Origin: Marinobacter sp. THAF197a
GTDB taxonomy: Bacteria > Pseudomonadota > Gammaproteobacteria > Pseudomonadales > Oleiphilaceae
DNA length: 64,000 nt
Assembly (NCBI RefSeq): GCF_009363275.1
Contig: NZ_CP045324.1
Location: 124,001 to 188,000 of the forward strand
Direction of reading: 5' to 3'
The notes under the pieces were generated by a model, which was not told the origin of the DNA, did not search any database, and saw only the letters and a list, made by a program, of their open reading frames with translations. This document shows, piece after piece, positions 8,500 to 17,847 of the stretch (position 1 is its first letter; each line of letters opens with the position of its first letter). Made by a program: the position numbers and the translations under genes.

Positions 8500-9960
8500 A
8501 TGAAGCCAAACCCGATGCAACGTCAGAACCTTCGTTTGCCCTTCTGGTCCCTGATTTTTTTCGTGGGAGGGCTGCTGGGACTGATCGGGGCTTCCTGGCA
8601 GGCGATTGCCCAGCAGGACACGCCGAGAACCGCGCTGGTATTGACGGTCGAGGGTGCTATCGGCCCGGCTACCATGGATTATGTCACCCGTGGCATCAGG
8701 CGGGCCGAGCAGGATAATGCTGGCCTGGTCATTCTGGAAATGGATACGCCGGGTGGCCTGATGGATTCCATGCGGGAAATCATCAAAACCATCCTCGCCT
8801 CCGAGGTGCCGGTGGCAACCTACGTGTCACCCCAGGGCGCCCGCGCCGCCAGTGCCGGCACCTTCATCCTCTATGGCAGTCATATTGCGGCTATGGCGCC
8901 CGCCACCAACCTGGGTTCGGCAACGCCGGTTCAGATGGGAGGCCTGCCAGGCTCGCCAGAGCAGGAACCGGAGCAGCCCGCCGGGGACGACGAAGCTTCA
9001 GAGACCAGTGCCGACGACTCGGCTGCCGAACCGCAGAAACGCCGGGGCGACACCGCCATGGAGCGTAAGGTTCTGGAGGATGCCGTCAGTTATATTCGTG
9101 GCCTGGCCGAGCGTCATGGTCGGAATGCCGATTGGGCGGAAGAGGCCGTTCGCGAAGCCGTCAACCTCGGCGCAACCGAGGCGCTGGAACTGAATGTGAT
9201 CGATGTGGTGGCGCCCAACCTCCGCGAATTGCTGGAGGCCATTGACGGTCGCACGGTGCAGATGGCCACGGGTGAACGGGAGCTGGCAACGGCAAACCTG
9301 GAACTGGTCCGTTCAGAACCGGATTGGCGAACCCGGTTACTGTCGGTGATCACCGATCCGAACGTCGCCTACTTCCTGATGATTATCGGTTTTTACGGCA
9401 TCATCTTTGAGCTGTCGAATCCCGGTGCCGTGTTCCCCGGGGTGATCGGTGCTATCTGTCTGGTGCTTGCCCTTTTCGCCTTTCAGGTGTTGTCGGTGAA
9501 TTATGCCGGCCTTGCCTTGATTCTGTTGGGGCTGGCGTTCATCGTGGGGGAAGCCTTCATGCCTAGTTTCGGCATTCTGGGTGTCGGTGGCATAGTCGCC
9601 TTTGTCACGGGTTCGGTGATTCTGATGGATGGCAGCCACACGGATATCTCATTGCCCACCGTTGGCGGCACGGCTGTTGTGGCGGGAGGGTTTATTCTCT
9701 GGACGGTTACCCGCTTCATTGGTTTGCGACGCCGTACGCCGGTCAGTGGCAGCGAACACATGGCTGAGGAAAAAGGCGTGGCACTGGACGACTTTGAATC
9801 CTCTTATGACGGGTACAAGGGCCATGTCCGAGTCAGTGGGGAGCGCTGGAATGCCCGTTGTCCGCATCAGATCACCAAGGGCACGCAGGTGCAGGTAAAC
9901 GGTATGGAGGGGCTGACCCTTCTGGTTGAAGCCAGGCCTGATTCTGATCAAGGTCATTGA
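8500..9960 (+). CDS. NfeD1b-type membrane serine protease (ClpP-class)
   Basis: 486 residues. A signal or anchor helix is followed by a ClpP/SppA-like protease domain (about residues 40-230) with DTPGGLMDSMREI and the Ser motif ARAASAGTF. The likely catalytic Lys is in MERKVLEDAV. An insertion rich in Pro, Glu and Ser (about 150-185) interrupts it. Then come four to five membrane helices and a C-terminal OB-fold NfeD domain. Homologues (Pyrococcus 1510-N) cleave hydrophobic C-termini of stomatins. The next gene is a stomatin, the usual partner. Confidence 0.9.
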   Translation: MKPNPMQRQNLRLPFWSLIFFVGGLLGLIGASWQAIAQQDTPRTALVLTVEGAIGPATMDYVTRGIRRAEQDNAGLVILEMDTPGGLMDSMREIIKTILASEVPVATYVSPQGARAASAGTFILYGSHIAAMAPATNLGSATPVQMGGLPGSPEQEPEQPAGDDEASETSADDSAAEPQKRRGDTAMERKVLEDAVSYIRGLAERHGRNADWAEEAVREAVNLGATEALELNVIDVVAPNLRELLEAIDGRTVQMATGERELATANLELVRSEPDWRTRLLSVITDPNVAYFLMIIGFYGIIFELSNPGAVFPGVIGAICLVLALFAFQVLSVNYAGLALILLGLAFIVGEAFMPSFGILGVGGIVAFVTGSVILMDGSHTDISLPTVGGTAVVAGGFILWTVTRFIGLRRRTPVSGSEHMAEEKGVALDDFESSYDGYKGHVRVSGERWNARCPHQITKGTQVQVNGMEGLTLLVEARPDSDQGH

Positions 9961-10002
9961 ACGAGCAATTCGTACTAACCAACGGCAAATCAAGGAGGCC
10001 GT

Positions 10003-10791
10003 ATGAACCTGGGTGACATTATTCCCTATATTGCACCGACTGTGGTGCTGCTTCTGATTCTCGGTTCCGCCATCAAGATCCTGCCGGAATACGAGCGCGG
10101 TGTGGTGTTTTTCCTGGGTCGCTTTCAGGGTGTCAAAGGCCCCGGCCTGATCATCGTCATCCCCGGGATTCAGCAAATTGTCCGGGTGGATCTTCGGGTG
10201 ATCACCCTGGATGTCCCAAGCCAGGATGTTATTTCCAAAGACAACGTGACGGTCAGAGTAAATGCAGTGTTGTATTTCCGCGTGGTTGACCCCGAGAAAG
10301 CGATTATCCGGGTCGAAGACTATGGCGCTGCTACCAGCCAGTTGGCGCAAACAACCTTGCGCTCTGTGCTCGGCAAACACGATCTGGACGAAATGTTGTC
10401 TGAACGAGACAAGCTGAATTCGGATATTCAGGAAATCATTGATTCCCAGACCGAAGATTGGGGTATCAAGGTTGCCAACGTGGAAATCAAACACGTTGAC
10501 CTGAATGAGTCGATGATTCGTGCGATTGCCCGCCAGGCAGAGGCAGAGCGCGAGCGTCGCGCCAAGATCATTCACGCCGAGGGTGAATTGCAGGCATCCA
10601 AGAAGCTGGTAGAGGCTGCAGAAGTCATGTCGGCCAACTCCGGAGCCATGCAGTTACGTTACCTGCAGACACTGGCGGACATGAGCAACAATAACTCCTC
10701 CACCATCGTGTTCCCGCTGCCGATGGATATGATCAAGAACTTTTTGGATAATCAGTCGGGCAATAAAGGGCCGGATAAGCTGAAGCAGTAA
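10003..10791 (+). CDS. SPFH/stomatin-like protein (slipin)
   Basis: 262 residues: one N-terminal membrane helix (IAPTVVLLLILGSAIKIL), the SPFH domain (RGVVFFLGRFQGVKGPGL to about residue 180), and a C-terminal coiled coil (RQAEAERERRAKIIHAEGEL). The C-terminus ends PLPMDMIKNFLDN, like the hydrophobic cleavage region of archaeal p-stomatin. It organises membrane microdomains and is probably clipped by the NfeD protease encoded 42 bp upstream. AAGGAGG sits before the start. A bidirectional terminator follows. Confidence 0.93.
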   Translation: MNLGDIIPYIAPTVVLLLILGSAIKILPEYERGVVFFLGRFQGVKGPGLIIVIPGIQQIVRVDLRVITLDVPSQDVISKDNVTVRVNAVLYFRVVDPEKAIIRVEDYGAATSQLAQTTLRSVLGKHDLDEMLSERDKLNSDIQEIIDSQTEDWGIKVANVEIKHVDLNESMIRAIARQAEAERERRAKIIHAEGELQASKKLVEAAEVMSANSGAMQLRYLQTLADMSNNNSSTIVFPLPMDMIKNFLDNQSGNKGPDKLKQ

Positions 10792-10814
10792 TATTCAGGT
10801 TTTCAAACGAGCAC

Positions 10815-10843
10815 AAAAAAGGCCGGTTGAACCGGCCTTTTTT
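10815..10843. terminator. Bidirectional rho-independent terminator
   Basis: A perfect palindrome: AAAAAAGGCCGGTT, one base, AACCGGCCTTTTTT. It serves the stomatin gene on the plus strand and the lipoprotein gene on the minus strand, which converge here. Confidence 0.95.
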
Positions 10844-10857
10844 GCTAAACGGCAGCC

Positions 10858-11139
10858 TTACTTCTGGCTGGCACGCTCGAGCATGCGCTTGGCGCGCTCG
10901 TTCGCTTCGTCAGCGGACTTCTGAGCAGCACGGGCAGCAGCCAGGGCTTCTTCAGCAGTCTGCTGAGCAGTGCGAGCGGAGCTTGCAGCGCTGTTAGCAG
11001 TGTTCAGAGCGTTGTTAGCAGTTTGCTCGGCGGAGCTTGCAGTTGCATTGGCTTCGTCGATAGCGCCCTGCTCAGTGGTGGCACAACCTGCAGTCAGAGC
11101 AGCGGCCATTGCAAACCCGGCGATCGTCAGTTTACGCAT
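10858..11139 (-). CDS. Lpp/OprI-like alanine-rich outer membrane lipoprotein
   Basis: 93 residues. Signal peptide with lipobox LTAGC (MRKLTIAGFAMAAALTAGC), then a long Ala-rich heptad helix (NALNTANSAASSARTAQQTA) ending ERAKRMLERASQK. This is the trimeric coiled-coil design of Lpp/OprI (Pseudomonas OprI type), with a C-terminal Lys that could be linked to peptidoglycan by an L,D-transpeptidase, two of which are encoded nearby. The start at 11139 has AGGGGA just upstream; a longer in-frame start at 11187 would place residues before the signal peptide. Confidence 0.93.
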   Translation of the reverse strand: MRKLTIAGFAMAAALTAGCATTEQGAIDEANATASSAEQTANNALNTANSAASSARTAQQTAEEALAAARAAQKSADEANERAKRMLERASQK

Positions 11140-11348
11140 GGTAAATCCCCTTATTGGTCGTTTTATTTCCTGTGATCCAGAAGTCATTAAGACGACTTCC
11201 TGTCAGCTAAGCCCGATAGGCGTTGACTACCGGAGTCGTCAAACAGTGTAAAACACTCAGAGACAAAATGTTAACTAAGGATACGTAAATTTTCTTAGGC
11301 TATGACAACAACTTAATACTCCCGTCATGAACGGGGTGGGTTCTGCGG

Positions 11349-11903
11349 TCAGGGAAGAATCCGAATGGGGGTGCCGTTATCGACCAGTGCCCAGATCTCA
11401 TCCATCTCTTCATTGGTGACCGCGATACAACCTTCGGTCCAGTCCAGTCCCGTGTAGGCGAAAGCCAGGTCACCCGCTTCGTTGGGCAGTCCGTGGATCA
11501 TAATGCTGCCGCCGGGATTAAGCCCCCAGGCTTCGGCCAGCTCCCGGTCACGGGCGTTCGGGTAGGAGATATGGATGGACTTGTAGAAATCGCTGTTCGC
11601 GTTGCGCCAATCGAGAATGTAATCCCCTTCTGGCGTTCGCTTGTCACCCTCATACAGCTTGTGTCCTACCGGATTGCCTCCCAGTGAAATCCGATAGCTG
11701 CGAACCTTGTGCTCACCGCTCAACAGATAAAGCCTGCGCTCACTTTTGCGCACCAGAACCTTGGTGATGTTCAGGTGCTCTTCCAGCGTTGGTTCGCTGC
11801 CGGGCATGGCCATGCGGGTATCAGCCCGGGCCAGCAACTCGGAGCTACTGGCCATGGCGGGCAATACGACAAGCATTAGTGATAGAAAAACTCTGAAGAT
11901 CAT
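11349..11903 (-). CDS. Secreted YkuD-family L,D-transpeptidase
   Basis: 184 residues: signal peptide (MIFRVFLSLMLVVLPAMASS), then a minimal YkuD domain with IMIHGLPNE and WTEGCIAVTNEEMDEIW, giving the catalytic His and Cys. The GDKRTPEGDY stretch is typical of the YafK-like subgroup, some of which cleave the Lpp-peptidoglycan link rather than forming it. No LysM domain. Whether it is ligase or hydrolase cannot be decided from sequence. Confidence 0.88.
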   Translation of the reverse strand: MIFRVFLSLMLVVLPAMASSSELLARADTRMAMPGSEPTLEEHLNITKVLVRKSERRLYLLSGEHKVRSYRISLGGNPVGHKLYEGDKRTPEGDYILDWRNANSDFYKSIHISYPNARDRELAEAWGLNPGGSIMIHGLPNEAGDLAFAYTGLDWTEGCIAVTNEEMDEIWALVDNGTPIRILP

Positions 11904-12026
11904 GATGCTGGCACAGGTCGTTGAATGGTTAAACTTTGTTCACGTGTGTTTATAACATAGCCAGCAAGAGGATTGATAAGGGGTTTTGTTACGGTTTTTG
12001 GTTTTCCTGCACGAACCGGACGGGCG

Positions 12027-13739
12027 TCACGCATCCATTTTCAGGCCAACCTTGGTTACCCGGTCGGCTTCGGTGGCCCGGGCCACGAGCGTGACTGGCC
12101 CCAATATGACGGTGTCGCCAACCACTGGATGCCCCTTGGTGCGCTTGGCGAAACACTCGGCCAGCGACAGCTCCGGAGGCAACTCGTCGAACTCGATACC
12201 ATAGACCTGTTCCACATCGCCGAGCAGGGCATCTCCGTTCAGCACGAAGTCGCCGAAGAAGGCTCGCTCTGCCAGGTGTTTCGGAGCTTGCCGCCCGCTC
12301 AGTGCCTTGCCGAGATCGGGCAGAACCGACGGCGTGGCGAACATGGCCAACATATCGCCGGCGGTCACTTCGAGATCCTTGGTGGGCTGGAGGCACTTGC
12401 GGTCGCGAAACACCCCGGCCACGGCGGTGTTTTCCGGCAGGCGCAGCTGGCCAAGGGCTCTGGGCTTGTCCCAGCCCTTGCCCCGGAGTGGAAACAGCAT
12501 CAGCTCATGGTCGCCAGCGGCGGGCGCATCCAGTGGTAGCCGACGGTAGGGATCTTCGCCAGCGGGAACTTCAAGCCGCAATTTGCGGGCGAGAGGGGCC
12601 ATGGTGGTGCCCTGCACAATCAGCGACACCAGAACGATAAAGAACGCTGCATGGAACACCAGTTGCGCATCCGGCAGATCCGCGATGATTGGGAACAACG
12701 CCAAAACAATGGGCACCGCGCCTCGCAGGCCCACCCAGCTGATAAAGCCCAGCTCCCGCCGGTTGAAGCCGAATGGCCAGAGCGTGATCAGCACGGTTAA
12801 TGGCCGAATAACAAAGATAAGCGCCAGGGCCAGCACCAAACCGGCGCCTGCCAGGGGGATCAGGTCTGATGGGCTCACCAGCAGCCCGAGCATCAGGAAT
12901 AGACAGAGCTGCGCCAGCCAGGCCATGCCGTCGTGCACCTGAAGAATCATCGGCATCATCCGGACATGGCGGTTTCCAATCACCACACCGCACAGGTAAA
13001 TGGCGAGGAATCCGCTGCCACCGACAGCGTTGGTGGCAGAAAACACCGAAATGCCGGCCGCACCCACCAGCAGGGGGTACAGCGCGGGGGTCAGGCGCAT
13101 CCGATTGGCCAGTTCCACCACCAGAAAGCCACCCAGAACGCCGGCTGCTGCGCCGATGCCGAACTGTTGAACCAGCATGATCAGGCCCGAGAGAATGGAC
13201 CCCTGCTCATGTTGGCCAATCAAGGTCACCAGCATCAGGGTGAGGAAAATGGCCATCGGGTCGTTACTGCCAGATTCGATCTCAAGGGTGGCACTGACCC
13301 GCTCGTTCAGGTGCAGGCCCCGGCCCTGCAGCAGAGAAAAGACAGCGGCCGCATCGGTTGAGGAAATAATGGCCCCGATCAACAAAGCCATCATCCAGTG
13401 CAAATCGAATACCCACCATGCCACGATAGCCGCGCCACCCGCGGTCAGGGCAACACCAAGGGTGGCAAGTACCAGGGCTGGCCGCAGACCTACCCGGAAG
13501 GTTTCTACCCGGGTGCGCATTCCGCCATCCAGCAGGATAACGGCCAGTGAAAGATTGGCGATAAGAAAAGCCAGCTCAAAGTTATTGAACTGGATGCCGC
13601 CCGGTCCGTCTTCGCCCATCATCATGCCGACAGCCAGAAAAACCAGCAGCACCGGCATGCCGACCCTGCTTGAAAGCGGGCTGAGAACGATGCTGAACAC
13701 AAGCATCAAGGCGCCAATCAGAGTAAACGTGGGATCCAT
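12027..13739 (-). CDS. cvrA: CvrA/NhaP2-type K+/H+ antiporter
   Basis: 570 residues. The first 390 form a CPA1 antiporter with about twelve helices, including the ion-site signatures SSTDAAAVFSLL and ESGSNDPMAIFLT. They are followed by a cytoplasmic TrkA-C/RCK-like domain (about 400-490) and a C-terminal CorC/HlyC-like domain (DELPPELSLAECFAKRTKGH...VTLVARATEADRVTKVGLK). This architecture matches CvrA (NhaP2, YcgO), which exports K+ in exchange for H+ and matters at low osmolarity. The start at 13739 has AGGAG five bases upstream; a longer start at 13799 lacks one. Confidence 0.92.
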   Translation of the reverse strand: MDPTFTLIGALMLVFSIVLSPLSSRVGMPVLLVFLAVGMMMGEDGPGGIQFNNFELAFLIANLSLAVILLDGGMRTRVETFRVGLRPALVLATLGVALTAGGAAIVAWWVFDLHWMMALLIGAIISSTDAAAVFSLLQGRGLHLNERVSATLEIESGSNDPMAIFLTLMLVTLIGQHEQGSILSGLIMLVQQFGIGAAAGVLGGFLVVELANRMRLTPALYPLLVGAAGISVFSATNAVGGSGFLAIYLCGVVIGNRHVRMMPMILQVHDGMAWLAQLCLFLMLGLLVSPSDLIPLAGAGLVLALALIFVIRPLTVLITLWPFGFNRRELGFISWVGLRGAVPIVLALFPIIADLPDAQLVFHAAFFIVLVSLIVQGTTMAPLARKLRLEVPAGEDPYRRLPLDAPAAGDHELMLFPLRGKGWDKPRALGQLRLPENTAVAGVFRDRKCLQPTKDLEVTAGDMLAMFATPSVLPDLGKALSGRQAPKHLAERAFFGDFVLNGDALLGDVEQVYGIEFDELPPELSLAECFAKRTKGHPVVGDTVILGPVTLVARATEADRVTKVGLKMDA

Positions 13740-13760
13740 CAGACTCCTGACCAAAGGGAC

Positions 13761-13789
13761 TTGCCCGGACGCTGGTCCAGGCCTATATT
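13761..13789 (+). promoter_or_regulatory. Probable sigma-70 promoter of tRNA-Gly
   Basis: TTGCCC (13761-13766), 17 bp spacer, TATATT (13784-13789), about 22 bp before the mature tRNA. It lies between this tRNA and the divergent antiporter gene. Confidence 0.6.
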
Positions 13790-13810
13790 GCTGTGGCAAT
13801 CATTATGCAG

Positions 13811-13884
13811 GCGGGCGTAGCTCAATGGTAGAGCAGAGGCTTCCCAAGCCTACGACGTGGGTTCGATTCCCATCGCCCGCTCCA
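13811..13884 (+). tRNA. glyU: tRNA-Gly, anticodon CCC
   Basis: 74 nt. The acceptor GCGGGCG pairs with CGCCCGC, the D-arm is GCTCAATGGTAGAGC, the anticodon loop TTCCCAA gives CCC, the T-loop is GGTTCGATTCC, and CCA is encoded. Closely similar to E. coli glyU. Reads GGG codons. Confidence 0.97.
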
Positions 13885-13910
13885 GTCTCACACGCTAAGC
13901 AGCTGTTCGC

Positions 13911-15221
13911 TCAATGCAACTTCAGGCGAGGATGCATCGCTCGGCTGATCTTGTCCATCAGCCAGATAATGCCCGTGCGCAGGAACCCGTGCAGGGCAAC
14001 CTGATGCATCCGGTACAGGGACACATAGAACAGCCTGGCCACCTTCCCTTCGATGTACATGCTGCGACCCGACAGGTTGCCCATCAGGTTGCCGACCGTG
14101 GTGTAACGGCTGAAATTGATCAGTGAGCCATGGTCATTGTAGACAAAGGGTACAGGGTCTTTGCCCTCCAGGCGGTTGCACAGGGTTTTGAACAGGGCAT
14201 CGGCCTGCTGATGGGCGGCTTGGGCCCGTGGTGGCACGGGATGGTCGGAATCGGGCTGCGGGCAGGCTGCGCAATCACCGAAGGCAAAGACGTCGGTATC
14301 TCGTGTGGTTGCGAGGGTTTGCTTCACCAACAGCTGATTGCTGCGATTGGTTTCCAGGCCGCCGAGTTCCGCCAGAAACGGGGGAGCCTTGATGCCCGCG
14401 GCCCAGATGGTCATTTCAGATGGCAATTCGGTGCCATCTTTCATGACCAGGCTGTTTTCGCGCACTTCGCTGACTGGCTGCCCGGTCAGTACTTTCACCT
14501 TCTGGCGTTCCAGTTCACGGGTGGCTGCCGCTGACAGGCGCCCGGGCAGGGCCGGCAAAATCCGGTCTGCCGCTTCGATCACGCTGATGGAAACATCCGA
14601 GGACTGCAGGTGGTTCATGCCGTAGACCGGCAATTCCCTGGATGCCAGTCGCAGCTCGGCAGCCAGCTCTACGCCCGTGGCGCCAGCACCGATGATGCTG
14701 ATGTTCAGAGTATGGGGTTTGCCCTGATTGGCCTCGTGGTTCTTGCGCAGGAAGGCGTTGAGCATCAGGTTATGGAATCGCCGTGCTTGCCTGAGGCTGT
14801 CGAGAAACAGGCAGTGTTCCTGGGCGCCTGGTGTGCCGAAATCGTTGGCTGTACTGCCCACGGCGATCACCAGGGTGTCGTACTGAATCCGACGCTCAGG
14901 CACCACCTCGTGGCCTTCTTCATCCAGGAACGGCGCGATGATGATTTCCTTGGCCGCCCGATCAAGGCCGTTCATGCGCCCCAGCTGAAATTCATAATGA
15001 TGTTTCCGTGCGTGGGCCCGGTAATTGATTTCGTTGGCACTGGCGTCCAGGGAGCCGGAGGCCACTTCGTGCAGCAGAGGTTTCCAGACGTGGGTCAGGC
15101 CGGCGTCGACCAGGGAGATGCGAGCCTTGTTTTTCTTGCCGAGTTTGTTGCCGAGGCTGGTGACCAGTTCCAGGCCTCCGGCGCCACCGCCGACGACAAC
15201 AATGTGATGCAGGTTTTCCAT
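13911..15221 (-). CDS. ndh: Type II NADH dehydrogenase (non-proton-pumping NADH:quinone oxidoreductase)
   Basis: 436 residues. An FAD-binding Rossmann motif at the N-terminus (VVVGGGAGGLELVTSLG), an NADH-binding motif mid-protein (IIGAGATGVELAAEL) and VFAFGDCAACPQP for the flavin, followed by the AQAAHQQA quinone-site helix of Ndh enzymes. The amphipathic C-terminus (FLRTGIIWLMDKISRAMHP) anchors it to the inner membrane. It passes electrons from NADH to quinone without pumping. Single-gene unit; the upstream region holds nested inverted repeats. Confidence 0.95.
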   Translation of the reverse strand: MENLHHIVVVGGGAGGLELVTSLGNKLGKKNKARISLVDAGLTHVWKPLLHEVASGSLDASANEINYRAHARKHHYEFQLGRMNGLDRAAKEIIIAPFLDEEGHEVVPERRIQYDTLVIAVGSTANDFGTPGAQEHCLFLDSLRQARRFHNLMLNAFLRKNHEANQGKPHTLNISIIGAGATGVELAAELRLASRELPVYGMNHLQSSDVSISVIEAADRILPALPGRLSAAATRELERQKVKVLTGQPVSEVRENSLVMKDGTELPSEMTIWAAGIKAPPFLAELGGLETNRSNQLLVKQTLATTRDTDVFAFGDCAACPQPDSDHPVPPRAQAAHQQADALFKTLCNRLEGKDPVPFVYNDHGSLINFSRYTTVGNLMGNLSGRSMYIEGKVARLFYVSLYRMHQVALHGFLRTGIIWLMDKISRAMHPRLKLH

Positions 15222-15224
15222 AAC

Positions 15225-15305
15225 AGTCAGACCTTCAGAAGATGAGAGCCAAGCGCTCTCGCGGGAAAACGCTTGGCTGTCTGCTCTGATCAGTCTGACC
15301 CATTA
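15225..15305. promoter_or_regulatory. Nested inverted repeats upstream of ndh
   Basis: AGCCAAGCG and CGCTTGGCT form a 9-bp stem (about 15249-15278), itself flanked by inverted GTCAGAC/GTCTGAC. It sits directly upstream of ndh on the minus strand, so it may be a 5' leader hairpin or an operator. The rest of the 15222-15548 gap shows nothing else clear. Confidence 0.4.
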
Positions 15306-15548
15306 ACACAAAAGGTAGGCTGCTAACGCCGTTATACTAACGTTGACGGCCCGGGATGACAATTGGACAGAAGTGTTGCCTGGCGGCTGCTTTGGGATAC
15401 ACCTGAGCGTAGATGAAGTGTTTTCTGCCGCCAGTTTGCTAATCTGGACAAAGACCTGACGTGGTTGATAAAACCGGAACACCGGCCGGTCCCGTATTAC
15501 TCGGCGATGGCTGAATCAATCAAAAGCCGCTCGACAGGAGAGACGATC

Positions 15549-16172
15549 GTGAAACTAGAGGTTCGTGGTGTAGAAGAGGGACAACCCATTCCAGAGAAGT
15601 TTGCCTTTGGGGTTTTCAGCGAGCAGGACCACATGAGCTTTGGCCCCAACCGAAACCCCGAGTTGGTCTGGTCTGGGGCACCGGAGGGTACGAAGAGTTT
15701 CGTGGTGATGATGTTCGACCCGGATGTGCCCAGCGTAGCCGATGATGTGAATCAGGAAGGCAAAACCGTGCCCGCCGACCTGCCCAGGGTGGATTTCTTC
15801 CACTGGTTGCTGACAGACATTCCCGCCAATATCGGCCGCATCCCGGAAGGTGAAGACAGTGACGGCGTGTTGCCCAAGGGCAAGGACCATGGGCCGGGAC
15901 CGATTGGTGTTCGAGGTGTGAATAATTACACCCAGTTCCTTGCCGGCAACCCGGACATGGCGGGCACTTACGCCGGGTATGACGGCCCCTGCCCGCCCTG
16001 GAACGATGAAATCATCCACCACTACCATTTTGAAGTGCACGCGCTGGATGTGGAAAGCCTGGGGCTGGAGGGTGAATTTGACGGCAACGATGTTCGCCAG
16101 GCCATGGCCGGGCACGTGCTGGCCAGTGCCCGGGTGACCGGCACCTACACCCTGAATCCAGACCTGCGTTAA
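15549..16172 (+). CDS. PEBP-family protein (YbhB/YbcL type)
   Basis: 207 residues in the Raf-kinase-inhibitor-like/PEBP fold: start KLEVRGVEEGQPIPEKFAF, ligand-site DPDVPS, FFHWLLTDIP, and GPCPPWNDEIIHHYHFEVHAL. The bacterial role is unknown. The GTG at 15549 is chosen: it follows an ideal CAGGAGAG eight bases upstream, and the resulting N-terminus matches other members. In-frame ATG 15507 and TTG 15465 would add a poor extension. No signal peptide, so cytoplasmic. Confidence 0.85.
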   Translation: MKLEVRGVEEGQPIPEKFAFGVFSEQDHMSFGPNRNPELVWSGAPEGTKSFVVMMFDPDVPSVADDVNQEGKTVPADLPRVDFFHWLLTDIPANIGRIPEGEDSDGVLPKGKDHGPGPIGVRGVNNYTQFLAGNPDMAGTYAGYDGPCPPWNDEIIHHYHFEVHALDVESLGLEGEFDGNDVRQAMAGHVLASARVTGTYTLNPDLR

Positions 16173-16307
16173 TGCCGTCGGTTGCCGGGCTGATGGTTTA
16201 GCGCCCGGCTTCATAAAACTGACTTGCCATTGTCACCCGGGTGTCACCGGAGCTTGTCAAGGTTGTTACAGGAAACCGAAGGCAGGCCTGACACCACGGG
16301 AGGCACC

Positions 16308-17159
16308 ATGCGAGCGTATCGCAGCGTATTCATTTCCGATGTTCATCTGGGAACGGCCGATTGCCAGGCCGACTACCTGCTGGATTTCCTCAACAACGTT
16401 CACTGCCAGACTCTGTACCTGGTAGGCGACATTATCGACCTTATCGCCATGCAGCGCCGGGCCCATTTCCCGGACAGTCATCGGCAGGTTATCCACAAGC
16501 TGCTGGAACTCGCCGCCACGGGCACCCGGGTGGTTTATATTCCTGGTAATCACGACGAGTTTTTCCGGCGCTTCTGCGGTCAGACTTTCTCCGGCATCGA
16601 GCTGCAATACAAGGCAGTGCACACCACCGAAGACGGTCGTCAGTTTCTGGTTTGCCACGGTGACCAGTTTGACCAGGTGGTGCGCTGCAGCCCGCTGATG
16701 CTGCTGGTGGGGGACCGCGCCCACGGCCTGCTGCTGCGGCTAAACCGCTGGTTCAACGCCCTGCGTCGGCTTCAGGGCAAGCCTTACTGGTCGCTGGCGG
16801 CCTGGATCAAAAGCCGGATCGGTAAGGCCAGAACCTTTATCCGGCGATTCGAGCTGGCGGCGCTGACGGCTGCAGAGAAAGGTCATTACCACGGTTTTAT
16901 CTGCGGCCACATCCACTCGGCAGGCTTTCTTCGCAGTGAAGATGGCCTCTACTGCAACGATGGGGATTGGGTGGAGCATTGCACCGCGCTGGTTGAGCGG
17001 GACGACGGCAAGCTGGAGCTTTTGCACTGGTCAGAATCGCCGGTGACCCTGAGCCGGGAACCGGAACACCCCAATCCGGAACTGGTCGGTGACGCCAGGC
17101 CGGTGATCGACGCCCTGCCAGCGGCATTTCTGGACCAGTTGAACGGCCCCGTGCGCTAG
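16308..17159 (+). CDS. LpxH-like UDP-2,3-diacylglucosamine diphosphatase family metallophosphoesterase
   Basis: 283 residues with the calcineurin-type metal ligands DVHLG, GDIID, GNHDE, CHGDQFD and GHIHSA in order. The family includes LpxH/LpxH2, which remove UMP in lipid A synthesis. The protein is longer than E. coli LpxH (240), and a paralogue may do the lipid A step. The start ATG 16308 lies behind GGGAGG; an in-frame 28-codon upstream extension has no ribosome binding site. Monocistronic. Confidence 0.85.
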   Translation: MRAYRSVFISDVHLGTADCQADYLLDFLNNVHCQTLYLVGDIIDLIAMQRRAHFPDSHRQVIHKLLELAATGTRVVYIPGNHDEFFRRFCGQTFSGIELQYKAVHTTEDGRQFLVCHGDQFDQVVRCSPLMLLVGDRAHGLLLRLNRWFNALRRLQGKPYWSLAAWIKSRIGKARTFIRRFELAALTAAEKGHYHGFICGHIHSAGFLRSEDGLYCNDGDWVEHCTALVERDDGKLELLHWSESPVTLSREPEHPNPELVGDARPVIDALPAAFLDQLNGPVR

Positions 17160-17216
17160 GAACCGGTTGAGCTGGGTAGGGGAGCTTCACCTTGGTGGCA
17201 GACGCCAGGCTGTTGT

Positions 17217-17822
17217 TCAGTTCTGTGCCTTATAAGCTTCCAGAATCGCCGCCATGTCGTCGCCGAGCTGCTCCAGCTCGGCGGCGGACAGGTTACGCTC
17301 AGCCATGGAGCGTAAGCCCATAATCTGGCTTTGAATCAGTCTGGCCAGCCGCCGGCAATCGGTCTTGGCGGCAATCTCTCCCTGATTTTTTGCACTTTCC
17401 AGCAGCTCGGCAAAGGACGTTTCAATGGCGGCAAGCACACTCTGGGCCTGAGAATACAATGCCTGGTTGGTGTTGCTGGCCTCCAGCAGGGTTTTCACAA
17501 TCAGGCAGGCGCGCGCGGGGGCGCAGTCAACGTCCGCGCAACTGCCGGCGATTTTCCGCAGGTACGCCTGCAACCCTTCAACGATGCTGTCATAACTCGC
17601 CATGTGTTCCGAAAGGTCGGCTCCGCCCTGCTCTGCGTAATTGGCCAGCGCTTCAGAAAACAGGCCATCTTTACTGCCAAACGTAGCGTAAATGCTGCCG
17701 GGGCGCATATCCAGCGCCTGTTCGATCTGCTTCATCGAGCTGCCGTGATAGCCCTTGAGCCAGAACAGACTGACGGCTTTGGACAGGGCTGTATCCCGGT
17801 CATAGCTTGGAGGTCTTGGCAT
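17217..17822 (-). CDS. TetR-family repressor (thiol-reactive type likely)
   Basis: 201 residues. The TetR helix-turn-helix is near residues 25-60 (FWLKGYHGSSMKQIEQALDM and GSIYATFGSKDGLF). Two or three Cys residues cluster at 95-106 (GSCADVDCAPARACL), as in regulators such as ComR or NemR that sense metals or electrophiles. It is divergent from an AhpD-like gene. Three copies of a 14-bp palindrome lie in the shared gap, so it probably represses both itself and that gene. Confidence 0.88.
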   Translation of the reverse strand: MPRPPSYDRDTALSKAVSLFWLKGYHGSSMKQIEQALDMRPGSIYATFGSKDGLFSEALANYAEQGGADLSEHMASYDSIVEGLQAYLRKIAGSCADVDCAPARACLIVKTLLEASNTNQALYSQAQSVLAAIETSFAELLESAKNQGEIAAKTDCRRLARLIQSQIMGLRSMAERNLSAAELEQLGDDMAAILEAYKAQN

Positions 17823-17847
17823 AACAACACCGCCTTCGTGTGAGCTT